Source of the DNA: a virus
DNA: 43,764 nt
Reading direction: 5' to 3' (one strand)
IMG/VR virus record: IMGVR_UViG_3300031884_000053
Coordinates: 1 to 43,764 of that record
The position numbers and the translations under genes are program-made. Shown here one piece after another: positions 26,830-35,360 of the stretch. The notes beneath the pieces were generated by a model. It saw nothing but the letters and a program-made list of their open reading frames with translations, did no database searches and was not told where the DNA came from. Numbering within the stretch: the stretch's first letter is position 1; every line of letters starts with the position of its first letter.

Positions 26830-27145
26830 GGGTGCTATCCTTGGACATGTTGACAATAAGCGTTTTAAGCGACTTCAATTCTTTCATAATTGCACGATGT
26901 TCTGCCTCGGCATGAGCGCGCTCTCGACGATTAGCCACTTCCTGAGCCACGAGGATAAGTGGAAGAAAAGTGAGCTGCAACAATGCAGAAGAAACATACT
27001 GCACAAATGGCGTAGTCTGGGGAAACCAAAGTGGGATCAGCACAAAAGCGGCAAAGGCGTAAACACACTCCATAGTCGCCACCAGTGCAACAACTTGCAC
27101 TGCTAGTTCCTCATTGAAGCGACGCCAATACCTATAAAGGCTCAT
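26819..27145 (-). CDS. Membrane protein inside the head gene cluster
   Basis: In this 108-aa protein two hydrophobic helices (about 15-39, VQVVALVATMECVYAFAAFV, and about 47-68, FVQYVSSALLQLTFLPLILV) are followed by a charged helix (EVANRRERAHAEAEHRAIMK). This is the pattern of small low-affinity-permease-like or DUF-type membrane proteins. It is coupled by ATGA to the gpF-like gene upstream and overlaps the next gene by 11 nt. A membrane protein here is unexpected. A superinfection-exclusion moron is one possibility. Confidence 0.6.
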   Translation of the reverse strand: MSLYRYWRRFNEELAVQVVALVATMECVYAFAAFVLIPLWFPQTTPFVQYVSSALLQLTFLPLILVAQEVANRRERAHAEAEHRAIMKELKSLKTLIVNMSKDSTHAS

Positions 27146-27990
27146 GCCGATAAAGCCGCCATCTTAGCTTTAGCTTCTTCCAACGCTTTTTGGCCCTTTT
27201 CGGTCAAACATTCAGCAGGAATAGAACGTAAGGAAAACACATGTTGGTAGCTGCACTTGCAGAAGGGAAGCGAAGCCGGGGCCTCTACTTCATCTGTATA
27301 GCCGTTTTTATTTTGCTTTACTAGCCCCGCCTTATGCGCCCAGCTATTTCTTATTAAATAAAATTCGCCCTCGCGCTTATTGTGGTCCGGCCTGCCATTA
27401 TACCCGCGCTGGTGAACGTGACTTCTCCAAAATCCCCCTATGGCACCGCCGTTAACAGCAACCGTAGTATTAATAGCGGCAAATAGCTTTTGGTTTTGGT
27501 CTATAATGACCCTGCGCTCTTCATATGGCAATTGCGCCAATGCTTTTTTTAGATTGGCCTTTTCATCGCGCTTTTTCACAATGCGACTGCCACCAGCGGG
27601 AACCGAGGTAGCCCAGCCACGAAAGCGCTGCATTGTCTTTTCAATTGCCTGCGGGCGGTTAACTTTAATCAGGTCAACACTAGCAGCAATCCGCCTGTCC
27701 AGTTCCGCGCGCAGTTCCGGCTTAATCTGTTGCAGCCGGTAAGGCGTCACGCCGGGGTTGTATTTTAGCACCCCGCCCATTTCCACCTGTTTGCGAAATA
27801 CCGCATACATTGAATCGCGGACCATGCGCTCAATCTCGCTCATTGATTTCATAGAGCGCTCGGCAGCTAGGCGAAGTTGATCTGCCCAATATGTGATGGC
27901 TTCCTCTGACTGATAGCCATGATCTGTGACGTAAGCCACCGCCTCGGTTAGCACCTCATTATAGGTTGGGGTGCCATCAGGATTAGGCAT
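27142..27990 (-). CDS. Phage Mu gpF-like minor head protein
   Basis: In this 282-aa protein the C-terminal domain has the head-morphogenesis pattern: FWRSHVHQRGYNGRPDHNKR, then GEFYLIRNSWAH and a cysteine pair FCKCSYQ near 252-256. The helical N-terminal half includes SVDLIKVNRPQAIEKTMQRF. In Mu and SPP1 relatives (gpF, gp7) this protein joins the portal in the procapsid and may help eject DNA. Portal and gpF-like genes are neighbours here, as usual. Between them lie a 74-aa gene and a tRNA-like element. Confidence 0.8.
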   Translation of the reverse strand: MPNPDGTPTYNEVLTEAVAYVTDHGYQSEEAITYWADQLRLAAERSMKSMSEIERMVRDSMYAVFRKQVEMGGVLKYNPGVTPYRLQQIKPELRAELDRRIAASVDLIKVNRPQAIEKTMQRFRGWATSVPAGGSRIVKKRDEKANLKKALAQLPYEERRVIIDQNQKLFAAINTTVAVNGGAIGGFWRSHVHQRGYNGRPDHNKREGEFYLIRNSWAHKAGLVKQNKNGYTDEVEAPASLPFCKCSYQHVFSLRSIPAECLTEKGQKALEEAKAKMAALSA

Positions 27991-28012
27991 GATTAAACAA
28001 ACGTCCTTTTAA

Positions 28013-28086
28013 TGGTGCCCCCACGAGGTAACGCTCCCCGGATTGATGCTTACAAGGCAACTGTTATGCTATTTAACTATAGGGGC
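28013..28086 (-). tRNA. tRNA-like cloverleaf, anticodon TGT (Thr), degenerate loops
   Basis: The minus-strand segment folds as follows. Acceptor stem of 7 pairs (28080-28086 with 28017-28023, one G-U), then T8 A9. D stem of 4 pairs with loop AATAGCA. Anticodon stem of 4 of 5 pairs with loop CTTGTAA (28050-28056). Variable loop AATC. T stem of 5 pairs with loop AGCGTTA. Discriminator A and encoded CCA (28013-28015). The D loop lacks GG and the T loop lacks the TTCRA core, so it may be a decayed tRNA or a tRNA mimic. It fills a gap between two late genes on the same strand. Confidence 0.45.
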
Positions 28087-28091
28087 AGAAA

Positions 28092-28316
28092 TTACTCTTC
28101 TTGTCCGGCCATCATAGACTGTATTCTACAAGCCCGCATATAGGCATCCATTGCCGCCTCTAGCATTGCGACTGAATGCAATTGACTGCGCGTTGCAGCC
28201 TCCCAATCGCCTAATTGAGCCAGCGTCACAAAGCTATGTAATGCCTGCGTGTGATTAAGCGATGCAACTTTGTAATTATACAGCTCTTGATTAATGCAAT
28301 TGGTGTGGTCTATCAC
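28092..28316 (-). CDS. Small helical protein after the portal gene
   Basis: This is about 74 aa if started at GTG 28316, two bases after the portal stop. A TTG at 28331 is the alternative, giving 79 aa. It is predicted all-helical (LNHTQALHSFVTLAQLGDWE, SVAMLEAAMDAYMRACRIQS) without membrane or catalytic motifs. Two short helical hairpins might dimerise. The function is unknown. Its position suggests a portal- or head-associated factor. Confidence 0.55.
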   Translation of the reverse strand: MIDHTNCINQELYNYKVASLNHTQALHSFVTLAQLGDWEAATRSQLHSVAMLEAAMDAYMRACRIQSMMAGQEE

Positions 28317-28317
28317 T

Positions 28318-29847
28318 TTAGTTGCCAACAATCCGAATGGCAGACATGGCCTTGCGCCTTACCTCATCATCGATGGCGTTTAGCCTTTCCACCTTGCGGC
28401 CCCTGCGCTTTGTAGGGGCGCTATCATGGGCGCTTTCAGGAGCAGGCTCTGGCACCATCCGCTCTGGAACGGGCGGCTCGTATTCCGCAATCGCTTCAAA
28501 ATCCAAATTGAGCGGCGATGCAAAAATCCTTTTATTATTGTTGATATTATCGCTAGCCCATTCCAGCAATTGCGCCTTGGCCTCAGAAGGCACCATAGGA
28601 GCGAAAACCTCCACAACGGCGATAATGGCCTTTAGGACAACATCCTCGCCCTGCATCTTCTCGCTGTCGGTCTCTTCGAGCAGATTAGGCCATTCAGCGT
28701 GGAAACTATTCCGCCATTCATTAAATGCGGCGGAATAAGACACGTTACCATATTCTTCAGGATATTTCTCCTGAACCGTGGCGTAGAAGTCCTCGTTCCA
28801 AGCGCGATACATGACTATCTCGGTCATGAAATCATAAAGCGGCTGCATCCATTGACGAATGCCGTCAATAAACTGCGCGATGGCCTTGGCGTCTTCTGTG
28901 CCCTCTCCAAAGCCCTCAGCGAATGTCTCGGTTAGGAGCAGCTTGGCAGGCGTGCCACAAGCCGACGCGATATTCTCGATGATATTTTTGCGCGCAAGGG
29001 AAAATGCGCCATCAAGATTTTGCAGATTAAGGCTCTCGATGCTCTCGGTGGTGCCGATAGATAAAACATTACCCACCTGCGCATCTTTAAGCATTTGCCG
29101 CTTCTGGCTGAAAATACGCATCATCGGCGCATCAACTGCGCTCGACTGGCTTTCCATTTTGGTGATGAGCAATCCCGCCTTGGTCGCCACCATCATATCG
29201 GTTGCCATTGTCATGAGAAATGACTTTAGCGGGAATAGACCGCGCTGATAAACCGACCGGCCAACAAAGCCAAAGCCAGCGCTTTCATATGCGATGTAGA
29301 TCGGGGCCTCGTTCATCAGCACGCAAACGCGCGAGCGATGGTAAGGCTTGCCTGAAACGCTAACGCCAGTGACCTTTTGGAAGTCCAAAGCATTAGGGTC
29401 TTGATTAAGCACCAAGCTGCCCGCCGTGTTGAGCGGGTCAAAGGTGCTGATTGCCATGCTCGCGCCGTATAGCTTTTTAAAGTCTACAGGCTCTTGCGTG
29501 TCTTCGTCTTTTACCACAAGGCCGAGTGTGGAAATGCCGTAAATGCGCGCAGTCCGGGCGGCGTTAATAATATGGTTATCCGCCTTTAGTGCTTTCCATT
29601 CCTGATTGAATGACTCCACCAGCATTAGCCCGTCATTAGGCGCCTTGGGCACGGTGATTTCGCGCGGCTTATATGTTGCCATATATAGCGGGAAATCAAC
29701 AATTTTTTGACCAAAAGGATGATATAAATACAGGGTTTTGCAAATAGAATAAGACGCTGATGAACCCGGCACAATATCATCGGAGTTCATTATAGCTTGC
29801 AATTCAGAGCCAAAAGTCTCCGTTCCATTGATGACATTGCTGGCCAT
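28318..29847 (-). CDS. Portal protein (DUF1073-like)
   Basis: This 509-aa protein has recognisable portal features of the DUF1073/Mu gp29 type: AARTARIYGISTLGLVVKDE, HRSRVCVLMNEAPIYIAYES, then NLDGAFSLARKNIIENIASA and GTPAKLLLTETFAEGFGEG, with a long C-terminal helix region. The tail ends in a basic stretch (TKRRGRKVERLNA). Twelve copies would form the DNA-entry vertex that docks terminase and neck. AGGA precedes the ATG at 29847. It lies unusually far from terminase because fibre genes intervene. Confidence 0.85.
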   Translation of the reverse strand: MASNVINGTETFGSELQAIMNSDDIVPGSSASYSICKTLYLYHPFGQKIVDFPLYMATYKPREITVPKAPNDGLMLVESFNQEWKALKADNHIINAARTARIYGISTLGLVVKDEDTQEPVDFKKLYGASMAISTFDPLNTAGSLVLNQDPNALDFQKVTGVSVSGKPYHRSRVCVLMNEAPIYIAYESAGFGFVGRSVYQRGLFPLKSFLMTMATDMMVATKAGLLITKMESQSSAVDAPMMRIFSQKRQMLKDAQVGNVLSIGTTESIESLNLQNLDGAFSLARKNIIENIASACGTPAKLLLTETFAEGFGEGTEDAKAIAQFIDGIRQWMQPLYDFMTEIVMYRAWNEDFYATVQEKYPEEYGNVSYSAAFNEWRNSFHAEWPNLLEETDSEKMQGEDVVLKAIIAVVEVFAPMVPSEAKAQLLEWASDNINNNKRIFASPLNLDFEAIAEYEPPVPERMVPEPAPESAHDSAPTKRRGRKVERLNAIDDEVRRKAMSAIRIVGN

Positions 29848-29859
29848 GATTTTTCCTAA

Positions 29860-30012
29860 TTATTGTGCAGGGGCTTCCGGCGCGGCGGCGGGAAGCTGTG
29901 TCCATATCTTCTGCAACAAAGGCCAAGCATTACTGCTGGTGGGCAATTGGCCGAGAACGTTAATAATGTCCTTAACTTCAGCTTCAGTCAGCGTGATTGT
30001 TACATTGTCCAT
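29860..30012 (-). CDS. 50-aa small protein between fibre and portal genes
   Basis: A compact ORF reads MDNVTITLTEAEVKDIINVL and continues with GQLPTSSNAWPLLQKIW and an Ala/Pro-rich end. It starts 12 nt after the preceding stop, with AAAGG upstream, and ends 12 nt before the portal start. The shape (one strand, helix, proline, helix) resembles tiny phage proteins of the TxxELxxIxNxLxxLP type seen beside fibre genes. The function is unknown, but coding is likely given the packing and the protein-like sequence. Confidence 0.6.
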   Translation of the reverse strand: MDNVTITLTEAEVKDIINVLGQLPTSSNAWPLLQKIWTQLPAAAPEAPAQ

Positions 30013-30024
30013 TGCGAGTGGCCT

Positions 30025-30657
30025 TTATTGCGGGAGAATTAGAAAGAAGCTAGAGCCCGAGGAAGGATAACCTTGCTTGAATGAAAAAGCTAAAGACGAA
30101 AATGTGAGCGCGTCACTTATAGTAGACGTCCGCGATGTAGAAGTGCCAGCGGTAGATTGAGCCTCATCAACAACGCGAAGGCCGTAGTAGGTTAATGCCG
30201 TCGCCCCCGATGCCCTTGACGTGGTGCTAGTAGGCGTTGTTGGTATATCGCCGTTGGAACTGTTACTTACCGTAAAGAGAGATATGAGCAGGTCATAAGT
30301 CGATGTGGTGGTTTGCGTGTTAGTCGAAATGGAAGTTGCGGAACTTGATGAGTTGTAAGTCGCCGCAACGTCAAAGCCCGCTATAGTGCTGTAGGCCAGC
30401 ATAACAGCCGAGCCAGAACTAAGCGTCATCGAAACCGACGATTCACTGCTACCGGCGAATTTATAAAACGCGCTTGCATGAGTGCCGTTAGTGCTTATCG
30501 CAGTCCATCCCGTCGGCGTTGAAGGGGTGGCACTAGCAGCTACGCATATGACAAGAAGATTGCCCGATGCATAACCGGACGGGACCGGGATAGTCGCCGT
30601 GCCCGAGCCAACCTGTTGAACGGCACCAGCGCCGATAAAGGACCATATCTGTGCCAT
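30025..30657 (-). CDS. Beta-rich fibre-companion or receptor-binding protein
   Basis: A 210-aa protein from ATG 30657 (TAATG with the collagen-like fibre gene). It is rich in Ser, Thr, Ala and Gly with alternating strands ([59 protein letters not shown]), consistent with a jelly-roll or immunoglobulin-like domain often at fibre tips. It is translationally coupled to the fibre, which suggests it attaches to or caps it. It has no signal peptide, and no family was confirmed. Confidence 0.6.
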   Translation of the reverse strand: MAQIWSFIGAGAVQQVGSGTATIPVPSGYASGNLLVICVAASATPSTPTGWTAISTNGTHASAFYKFAGSSESSVSMTLSSGSAVMLAYSTIAGFDVAATYNSSSSATSISTNTQTTTSTYDLLISLFTVSNSSNGDIPTTPTSTTSRASGATALTYYGLRVVDEAQSTAGTSTSRTSTISDALTFSSLAFSFKQGYPSSGSSFFLILPQ

Positions 30658-33050
30658 TATGAAAGCGCTATCACATCCCAAACGGTTGTGGCTGAATTAT
30701 ACATGCAGCCCACATAAAGCGGCTTGGTGGAACTGCCATTTGTTATCGTGGGCAAGGTAATGCCGTCGGCATTGTATTGCGTGCCCCATGATAGCGTCTG
30801 GCTTGTGCCATTGTCTGTAATGCGGAGAATAAGGCTCTGCCCGTTTACAGGGGTGCCGCTCGGGTTTGCAATGGTGGCCGATGTAGACAGGCCGGTGACA
30901 TAATAAACATTGCAGGTGCCGGGAGGTGTGATAGTCGACGTGGACGTTGTGCCGCTCACTGTGGGGATAAACAGCGGGGTGGTAACGCTGGTGGTGAAAT
31001 TAGGCGCGGTGGAGCTGATCGAAGTCGTCCAAGCCGAACCTGTGGAAACCGGAATACCAGCTCCGGGATAAACCTGCGTTCCAGCAGGGCCGGTGGGGCC
31101 AGTCGGGCCAGTTGGGCCGTAAGGGCCAGCAGATCCGGTAGGGCCGACAACACTAGCGCCAGCAGAGCCCGTGGGGCCCGTCGTTCCTGTTGGACCAGTT
31201 GGACCGTAAACACCCGCAGAGCCCGTAGGACCAGTCGGGCCAGTGCTACCCGCTGAACCTGTGGGGCCGGTAGTGCCTGCAACACCCTGAGCGCCAACGG
31301 GGCCTGTCGGTCCAGTCGGGCCAGTCGGACCCGCAACCGATGAACTTGCGCCCGTGGCGCCGGTCGGACCAGTGGGGCCGGTGCTACCCGCAGTGCCGGA
31401 ACTACCCGCAGGGCCGGTGGGGCCCGTTGGACCAGCAACCGAGGATGCAGCGCCGGTCGGGCCTGTAGGACCTGTCGGGCCAATGCCTGTGGGGCCGGTA
31501 GGACCTGTCGGCCCTGCTACAGCCGAGGCGGCTCCGGTTGGACCCGTCGGACCTGTAGGGCCAACGTTGCCGGTCGGGCCGGTCGGGCCAACAACGCCAA
31601 CAATCGAAAACGTCCAGCTAGAATAAGAGCCGGAGCCCACTGTGTAGGCAACGCTAACCGTGATCGATGTATTGGCCGTCAGCGAGGTGATAACCCCCTC
31701 CTGATAAGCGGAGACGTTATTTAGAACACGGACCTGATCGCCAACGGCATAAGCGCCCGTATTGCTGGTGGCAAAAGCCTGAGATCCTATACCAATCGTC
31801 TGCGTCGTGGTTGACGTAACGCCAGCATAGCTAAGGCCAGTTGCGCCGGTAGGGCCGGTGGGGCCTGCAACCGTGCTAGCCGCACCTGTGGGGCCAGTCG
31901 GGCCTGTAGGGCCTTGTGGGCCGCTCGCGCCATCAAGATTGACCGTCCAGCTTGTGAACGTGCCGGAGCCCGTAATAGCTGTTACATTAGCCACTAGAGC
32001 GCCGGTTGCGGTGTTGTAGCTTGTCACCAAGCCCACCATGTAATTGGAAATGCTATTGGCGATGATAATCGGCTGGGCCGGTGTGTAAGCTAGACCAGTG
32101 CCAATAGTCAGAGATTGCGCTCCCGTGGCAATCGTCAAACTGGTGGTGCTAGTCGAAGCGTAATAAGTGCCAGCAGGGCCGGTAGGGCCTGTTGGACCGT
32201 AAGGGCCTGTAGGGCCGGTGTTGCCGACAGTCCCCGTAGGACCAGTGGGGCCAGCAACCGTTGAGGCTGCACCCGTAGGACCAGTCGGACCAGTCGGACC
32301 AGTCGGACCATTGGGACCGGGCACTGTAGACGCTGCACCTGTAGGACCTGTCGGCCCGGTGGGGCCTGTCGGACCATTGATGCCAGCCATTCCAGTCGGG
32401 CCAGTAGGACCAGCCGGACCATTAGCACCAGCAGCGCCAGTAGGCCCGGTGCTGCCTGCCGATCCCGTCGGACCCGTAGGACCGGAGTTAGGCGCAACCC
32501 AAGCCATTACTCCCGATGTCGATGCAGACAAAACGTAGTTATTGGCGGCAGGGCCAGCAGGAGGCAAAGTGTAGGTGGCCGAGGCCGTTGCAGATGCGCT
32601 TGGCTGAATAATGGTCGTTTGCGAATTGCTGTTGAACGTTAGTGTTGTCGCAGTGGCCGCGCCGATATTGGGCGTGGTGAATGAGGGGCTAATAGTCAGA
32701 GCAACGGTTGATCCCGTCCCGCTTACGCCATAGCTTGAAAGCCAAGAAGAGCCGCTGGAATAGACCAGACCAGCAGAAGGAAACGAAAAGCTATTGGGCG
32801 AACTGATGGTAATGCCGCCCGAGGCATTCGTGATATTAATACCAGAGCCAGCGGTCAGATTTGCAAGGGTGAACGTCCCGCTTGAAGTGCTGCCAATTAA
32901 AAGCTGGCCGTCCAAGGGAGGCGTTGTAACACCGGTTCCGCCTTGGCTTGCAGGCGCAGGGTAATCAACCTTACCAGACCAAGTGCTATCCCACTCGGCG
33001 GCAGTCGGCACATAACCTGTCGTCCAGCCGGGATTCGATGGTGTTGACAT
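30657..33050 (-). CDS. Collagen-like tail fibre
   Basis: This 797-aa protein has an N-terminal fibre domain ([40 protein letters not shown]; about residues 1-180). Gly-Pro-Thr triplet blocks are then interrupted by two 80-residue beta modules near 300-380 and 405-490. The C-terminal domain of about 135 residues ends [19 protein letters not shown]. Bacteriophage collagen-like fibres trimerise and expose tip domains (family knowledge). Placement between TerL and portal is atypical for a fibre gene. One module is closely similar to that in the gene at 1-2009. Confidence 0.85.
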   Translation of the reverse strand: MSTPSNPGWTTGYVPTAAEWDSTWSGKVDYPAPASQGGTGVTTPPLDGQLLIGSTSSGTFTLANLTAGSGINITNASGGITISSPNSFSFPSAGLVYSSGSSWLSSYGVSGTGSTVALTISPSFTTPNIGAATATTLTFNSNSQTTIIQPSASATASATYTLPPAGPAANNYVLSASTSGVMAWVAPNSGPTGPTGSAGSTGPTGAAGANGPAGPTGPTGMAGINGPTGPTGPTGPTGAASTVPGPNGPTGPTGPTGPTGAASTVAGPTGPTGTVGNTGPTGPYGPTGPTGPAGTYYASTSTTSLTIATGAQSLTIGTGLAYTPAQPIIIANSISNYMVGLVTSYNTATGALVANVTAITGSGTFTSWTVNLDGASGPQGPTGPTGPTGAASTVAGPTGPTGATGLSYAGVTSTTTQTIGIGSQAFATSNTGAYAVGDQVRVLNNVSAYQEGVITSLTANTSITVSVAYTVGSGSYSSWTFSIVGVVGPTGPTGNVGPTGPTGPTGAASAVAGPTGPTGPTGIGPTGPTGPTGAASSVAGPTGPTGPAGSSGTAGSTGPTGPTGATGASSSVAGPTGPTGPTGPVGAQGVAGTTGPTGSAGSTGPTGPTGSAGVYGPTGPTGTTGPTGSAGASVVGPTGSAGPYGPTGPTGPTGPAGTQVYPGAGIPVSTGSAWTTSISSTAPNFTTSVTTPLFIPTVSGTTSTSTITPPGTCNVYYVTGLSTSATIANPSGTPVNGQSLILRITDNGTSQTLSWGTQYNADGITLPTITNGSSTKPLYVGCMYNSATTVWDVIALS

Positions 33051-33077
33051 GAAGATTAAATCCGTTCCGAATTTTAA

Positions 33078-34367
33078 TTAAATACCATTGGGCGAGCCAA
33101 GAGCAACACCTAGCGAATAAGCGTAAACGTCTAACAAGTCGTCCGCCCGTCTGGCAGCGTCTTTATCACCAATCCTAAAGCCTGTAACCTGCGAAACCAA
33201 ATGATTGCGCGTTATGCCTTTATAGTTGGTGGTTTTATTAAAAGCAAAATCACTGATCTTGCACAGGCCTTGATGATGGTGCGATGAAACCGCAATAGCG
33301 CGCTCATCTTTACCGATGCTTGTGAACTTGGAATCCAGCGGGATTAAAGGCCAGCCCCGGCGTGCGCCATGCTGTAGCAAAACACTACCGCTGGATTTAT
33401 CCTCTATCCAAACACCCCTAACACCCTCCCGAGCGCCGACCTGTTTGCTTAACTCATTAAGCCGGGGCAAAATGACATTAGGCAGCCAAGAGGTGAGAAG
33501 ATCAGCCTCGACTTGGATTAAGTCCCAATCCAGAATAACCAGCGGTATGCCAGCATATTGATTGCGCGCCATGTAGATCACGGCGGTGCCATCATTATCG
33601 CTGCCAGTCTTAACGGCGCTATCCACAACCGCAAAAACCCTGTCGCAGTTAGTCGGATAAGCAACCGGCTGCCCGCTATCTAGCCACTTATCTATGCCGA
33701 AGAATGCAACACCAGACCAGTCGACAAACTGGCATTCAATCTCTTGCCTGAAAACGTCCGGGTGCAGTCGCGCCCTTTCAGTCTCCACCCACTCCCGATC
33801 AACGAGAGGATTCTCCCAGCTTGGCGCGTGATGCTCCACAAAGCCCATCTCAGGGTCATTGCATATGCGCCAAAAGAAGTTCTCAGGATCAATCCCGTTA
33901 GGCGTTGAAAATGCCCATACCGTAGCATTAGGCTTTGTCGCCATCGTGGGGACAAGTGACTTGTGCCATATGTCCAGCATCTGCGAGTTTTTGGTGTAAG
34001 CCGCCTCATCTATCAGGATAAGGTCATATTCACGGCCACGACCAGCCAAGGGGTTATCGGTGGTTTGCCAGAAGTCAGCCTTGCCGCCATTTAAAGCTTT
34101 TATCGTTCCCTCGCTGCGATTGCTCCCGGTTAAGATGGAATGCATCCCGGTCACTATCTCTTCATAGGGCTCTGATAGCTGCTTATAGGTCGGAGCGAAA
34201 AGGCCTACCTTCTGCCCCTTGAATATCGCATCACTTGCTAGGGTGATAATGCCTTTGGTCTTGCCCCATCGACGCCCGCACCGCACCGCATTACGCTTGC
34301 CGCGATTATTCCAGATTGAGACCTGCCCATCATGAAATGTGGGGTATGATACTTCAAGGGTAATCAT
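33078..34367 (-). CDS. Terminase large subunit
   Basis: In this 429-aa packaging motor the Walker A motif is CGRRWGKT (30-37), and Walker B with catalytic Glu is LILIDEAA (116-123). A coupling-type TPNG lies near 155-158. The RNase H-like nuclease domain starts at FAVVDSAVKTGSDNDG (Asp249) and continues to a late acidic site RADDLLDVYAYSLG. It pumps DNA through the portal and cuts concatemers together with the small subunit encoded 2 nt upstream. All key residues are present. Confidence 0.92.
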   Translation of the reverse strand: MITLEVSYPTFHDGQVSIWNNRGKRNAVRCGRRWGKTKGIITLASDAIFKGQKVGLFAPTYKQLSEPYEEIVTGMHSILTGSNRSEGTIKALNGGKADFWQTTDNPLAGRGREYDLILIDEAAYTKNSQMLDIWHKSLVPTMATKPNATVWAFSTPNGIDPENFFWRICNDPEMGFVEHHAPSWENPLVDREWVETERARLHPDVFRQEIECQFVDWSGVAFFGIDKWLDSGQPVAYPTNCDRVFAVVDSAVKTGSDNDGTAVIYMARNQYAGIPLVILDWDLIQVEADLLTSWLPNVILPRLNELSKQVGAREGVRGVWIEDKSSGSVLLQHGARRGWPLIPLDSKFTSIGKDERAIAVSSHHHQGLCKISDFAFNKTTNYKGITRNHLVSQVTGFRIGDKDAARRADDLLDVYAYSLGVALGSPNGI

Positions 34368-34369
34368 GT

Positions 34370-34774
34370 TTAATCGCTCGGCAATCCGCCGTGAGCGACT
34401 ATCCTAACCGTTTTATCCTCATCGCCTGACTTTTTGCCATCAGGGATAAGGCCGTTTAGTTTTGCTAAATCCATAATGGCAAGACGCCATACTGAAAGGC
34501 CTGATGGCTCATCTATGCGCTCTGCCTTTTGCGCCACTCTCATCAGCTCTTGGCTGAGGCTTGCTATTGTGATTTCCGTTTTCTCGGCTGCGTGCTCTTG
34601 TAGCTCTTTAACGCGAGCCTTTATGTTAGCGTTAGTTAGTAATTTGCACCCATTTACTTTGGCGGTAATGGGTATGGCTTTGTAACCGGCCTCCACATAA
34701 GCATCAGCTTGGCTTTTGCCCTTGGCAATGGCTTGCGCAAACCTTTCATGCTTTGGATTTGCTAGGACCGCCAC
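34370..34774 (-). CDS. Terminase small subunit (GTG start)
   Basis: This 134-aa protein begins at GTG 34774 with AAGGAG 8 nt upstream. The N-terminal helix-turn-helix region of the Terminase_2 kind is visible: NPKHERFAQAIAKGKSQADA, then YVEAGYKAIPITAKVNGCKL and LLTNANIKARVKELQ. A helical oligomerisation part follows. It recognises the packaging start site and recruits TerL. The recognition site is probably close by, and the unusual gap just upstream is one candidate. Confidence 0.88.
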   Translation of the reverse strand: MAVLANPKHERFAQAIAKGKSQADAYVEAGYKAIPITAKVNGCKLLTNANIKARVKELQEHAAEKTEITIASLSQELMRVAQKAERIDEPSGLSVWRLAIMDLAKLNGLIPDGKKSGDEDKTVRIVAHGGLPSD

Positions 34775-34849
34775 TCGGGTAACTCCTTATCCGGCGGTGA
34801 TCTTATTTTGCCGGGTTAGTTGGTATATTCTCCCATGTAGGGATTGCCC

Positions 34850-34883
34850 TAATAAAACGAAACCCCGCCGGTTGAGGGCGAGG
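34850..34883 (-). terminator. Intrinsic terminator before terminase genes
   Basis: On the minus strand a 7-bp stem CCTCGCC-GGCGGGG with loop CTCAACC (34863-34883) is followed by TTTCGTTTTATT. The third pair is T-G in this orientation but C-A on the plus strand, so the hairpin is stronger as minus-strand RNA. It would end the transcript from the structured gap upstream. TerS then needs its own promoter or antitermination. Confidence 0.75.
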
Positions 34884-35283
34884 CGTCGTGCGAAAGCTGT
34901 GAAGGCGTGTCGCACAAAACACAGTAGATGCTTTTTTCCAGCTGTCAAATTAAAACGTGCCCAGCCCGTTTAGGGGCTATGTAATTTACCCACCCTTTAT
35001 TCGCTCGCGTCTCTAGTGATACGCCTTCCAGTGATCGAATAGGATGGGAAGGCTCTTTGTGAGAGAGCCTAAACAAAAGCAAGGGCTTCCACCTGCTGCC
35101 AGTAGATCAGCACCGGATTGCCTCGGCTGCGAGACTACTGTCTGCCCTTGCAAGGGGCAAAGCTCGGAAATGACCGGCGCGCAGGGGTGGGGGATTAGGC
35201 ACCCAAGGCACTATTAGGATCGGAGTCCCGGCTTAAGAAAGCGCGAGTAAGGCCCAACTCCCTATCCGCGCTAGTGGTATTTT

Positions 35284-35310
35284 GAAAAATGCCGTGGCGC
35301 AATTCGCCAC
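35284..35310 (-). terminator. Terminator-like hairpin after the 182-aa gene
   Basis: The minus strand carries GTGGCG-AATTG-CGCCAC (35294-35310), a perfect 6-bp stem, followed by GGCATTTTTC. It lies 51 nt past the stop of the upstream gene and may end the early transcript. It could instead be the first hairpin of the structured RNA, since a promoter-like site is just upstream. Confidence 0.55.
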
Positions 35311-35320
35311 TCTGACTATT

Positions 35321-35349
35321 TGCTATCATGGTCCCGTGCCAATTGTCAA
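35321..35349 (-). promoter_or_regulatory. Sigma70-like promoter candidate for the structured gap
   Basis: There is a perfect TTGACA at 35344-35349 on the minus strand. At 16-17 nt spacing it is followed by a weak minus-10 region around GATAGCA (35321-35327). It lies in the gap just after the 182-aa gene and points towards the structured RNA and late genes. The minus-10 match is poor, so the call is tentative. Confidence 0.35.
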
Positions 35350-35360
35350 TAGGGATGCAA

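Larger units (their letters stand above)
34850..35316 (-). ncRNA. Candidate large structured non-coding RNA (about 450 nt)
   Basis: This gene-free stretch carries many perfect long inverted repeats. GCAAGGGC-GCCCTTGC (35079-35086, 35144-35151) encloses CAGTAG-CTACTG. AGGCTCT-AGAGCCT lies at 35050-35070. A 13-pair helix joins 34989-35003 to 35036-35048. AGCCC-GGGCT lies at 34963-34978. GTGCGA-TCGCAC lies at 34888-34915. A possible pseudoknot lies at 35217-35272. Two helices show G-U in the minus sense where the plus sense has C-A. A promoter-like site precedes it and an intrinsic terminator ends it. No identity with a known class is claimed; a packaging-site role is an alternative. Confidence 0.55.

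Noticed and set aside
35079-35151. 73-nt inverted repeat considered as a second tRNA
   Set aside because: The 8-bp outer stem is tRNA-like in span, but no D, anticodon and T arms in register and no CCA were found. It is better read as part of the structured RNA.
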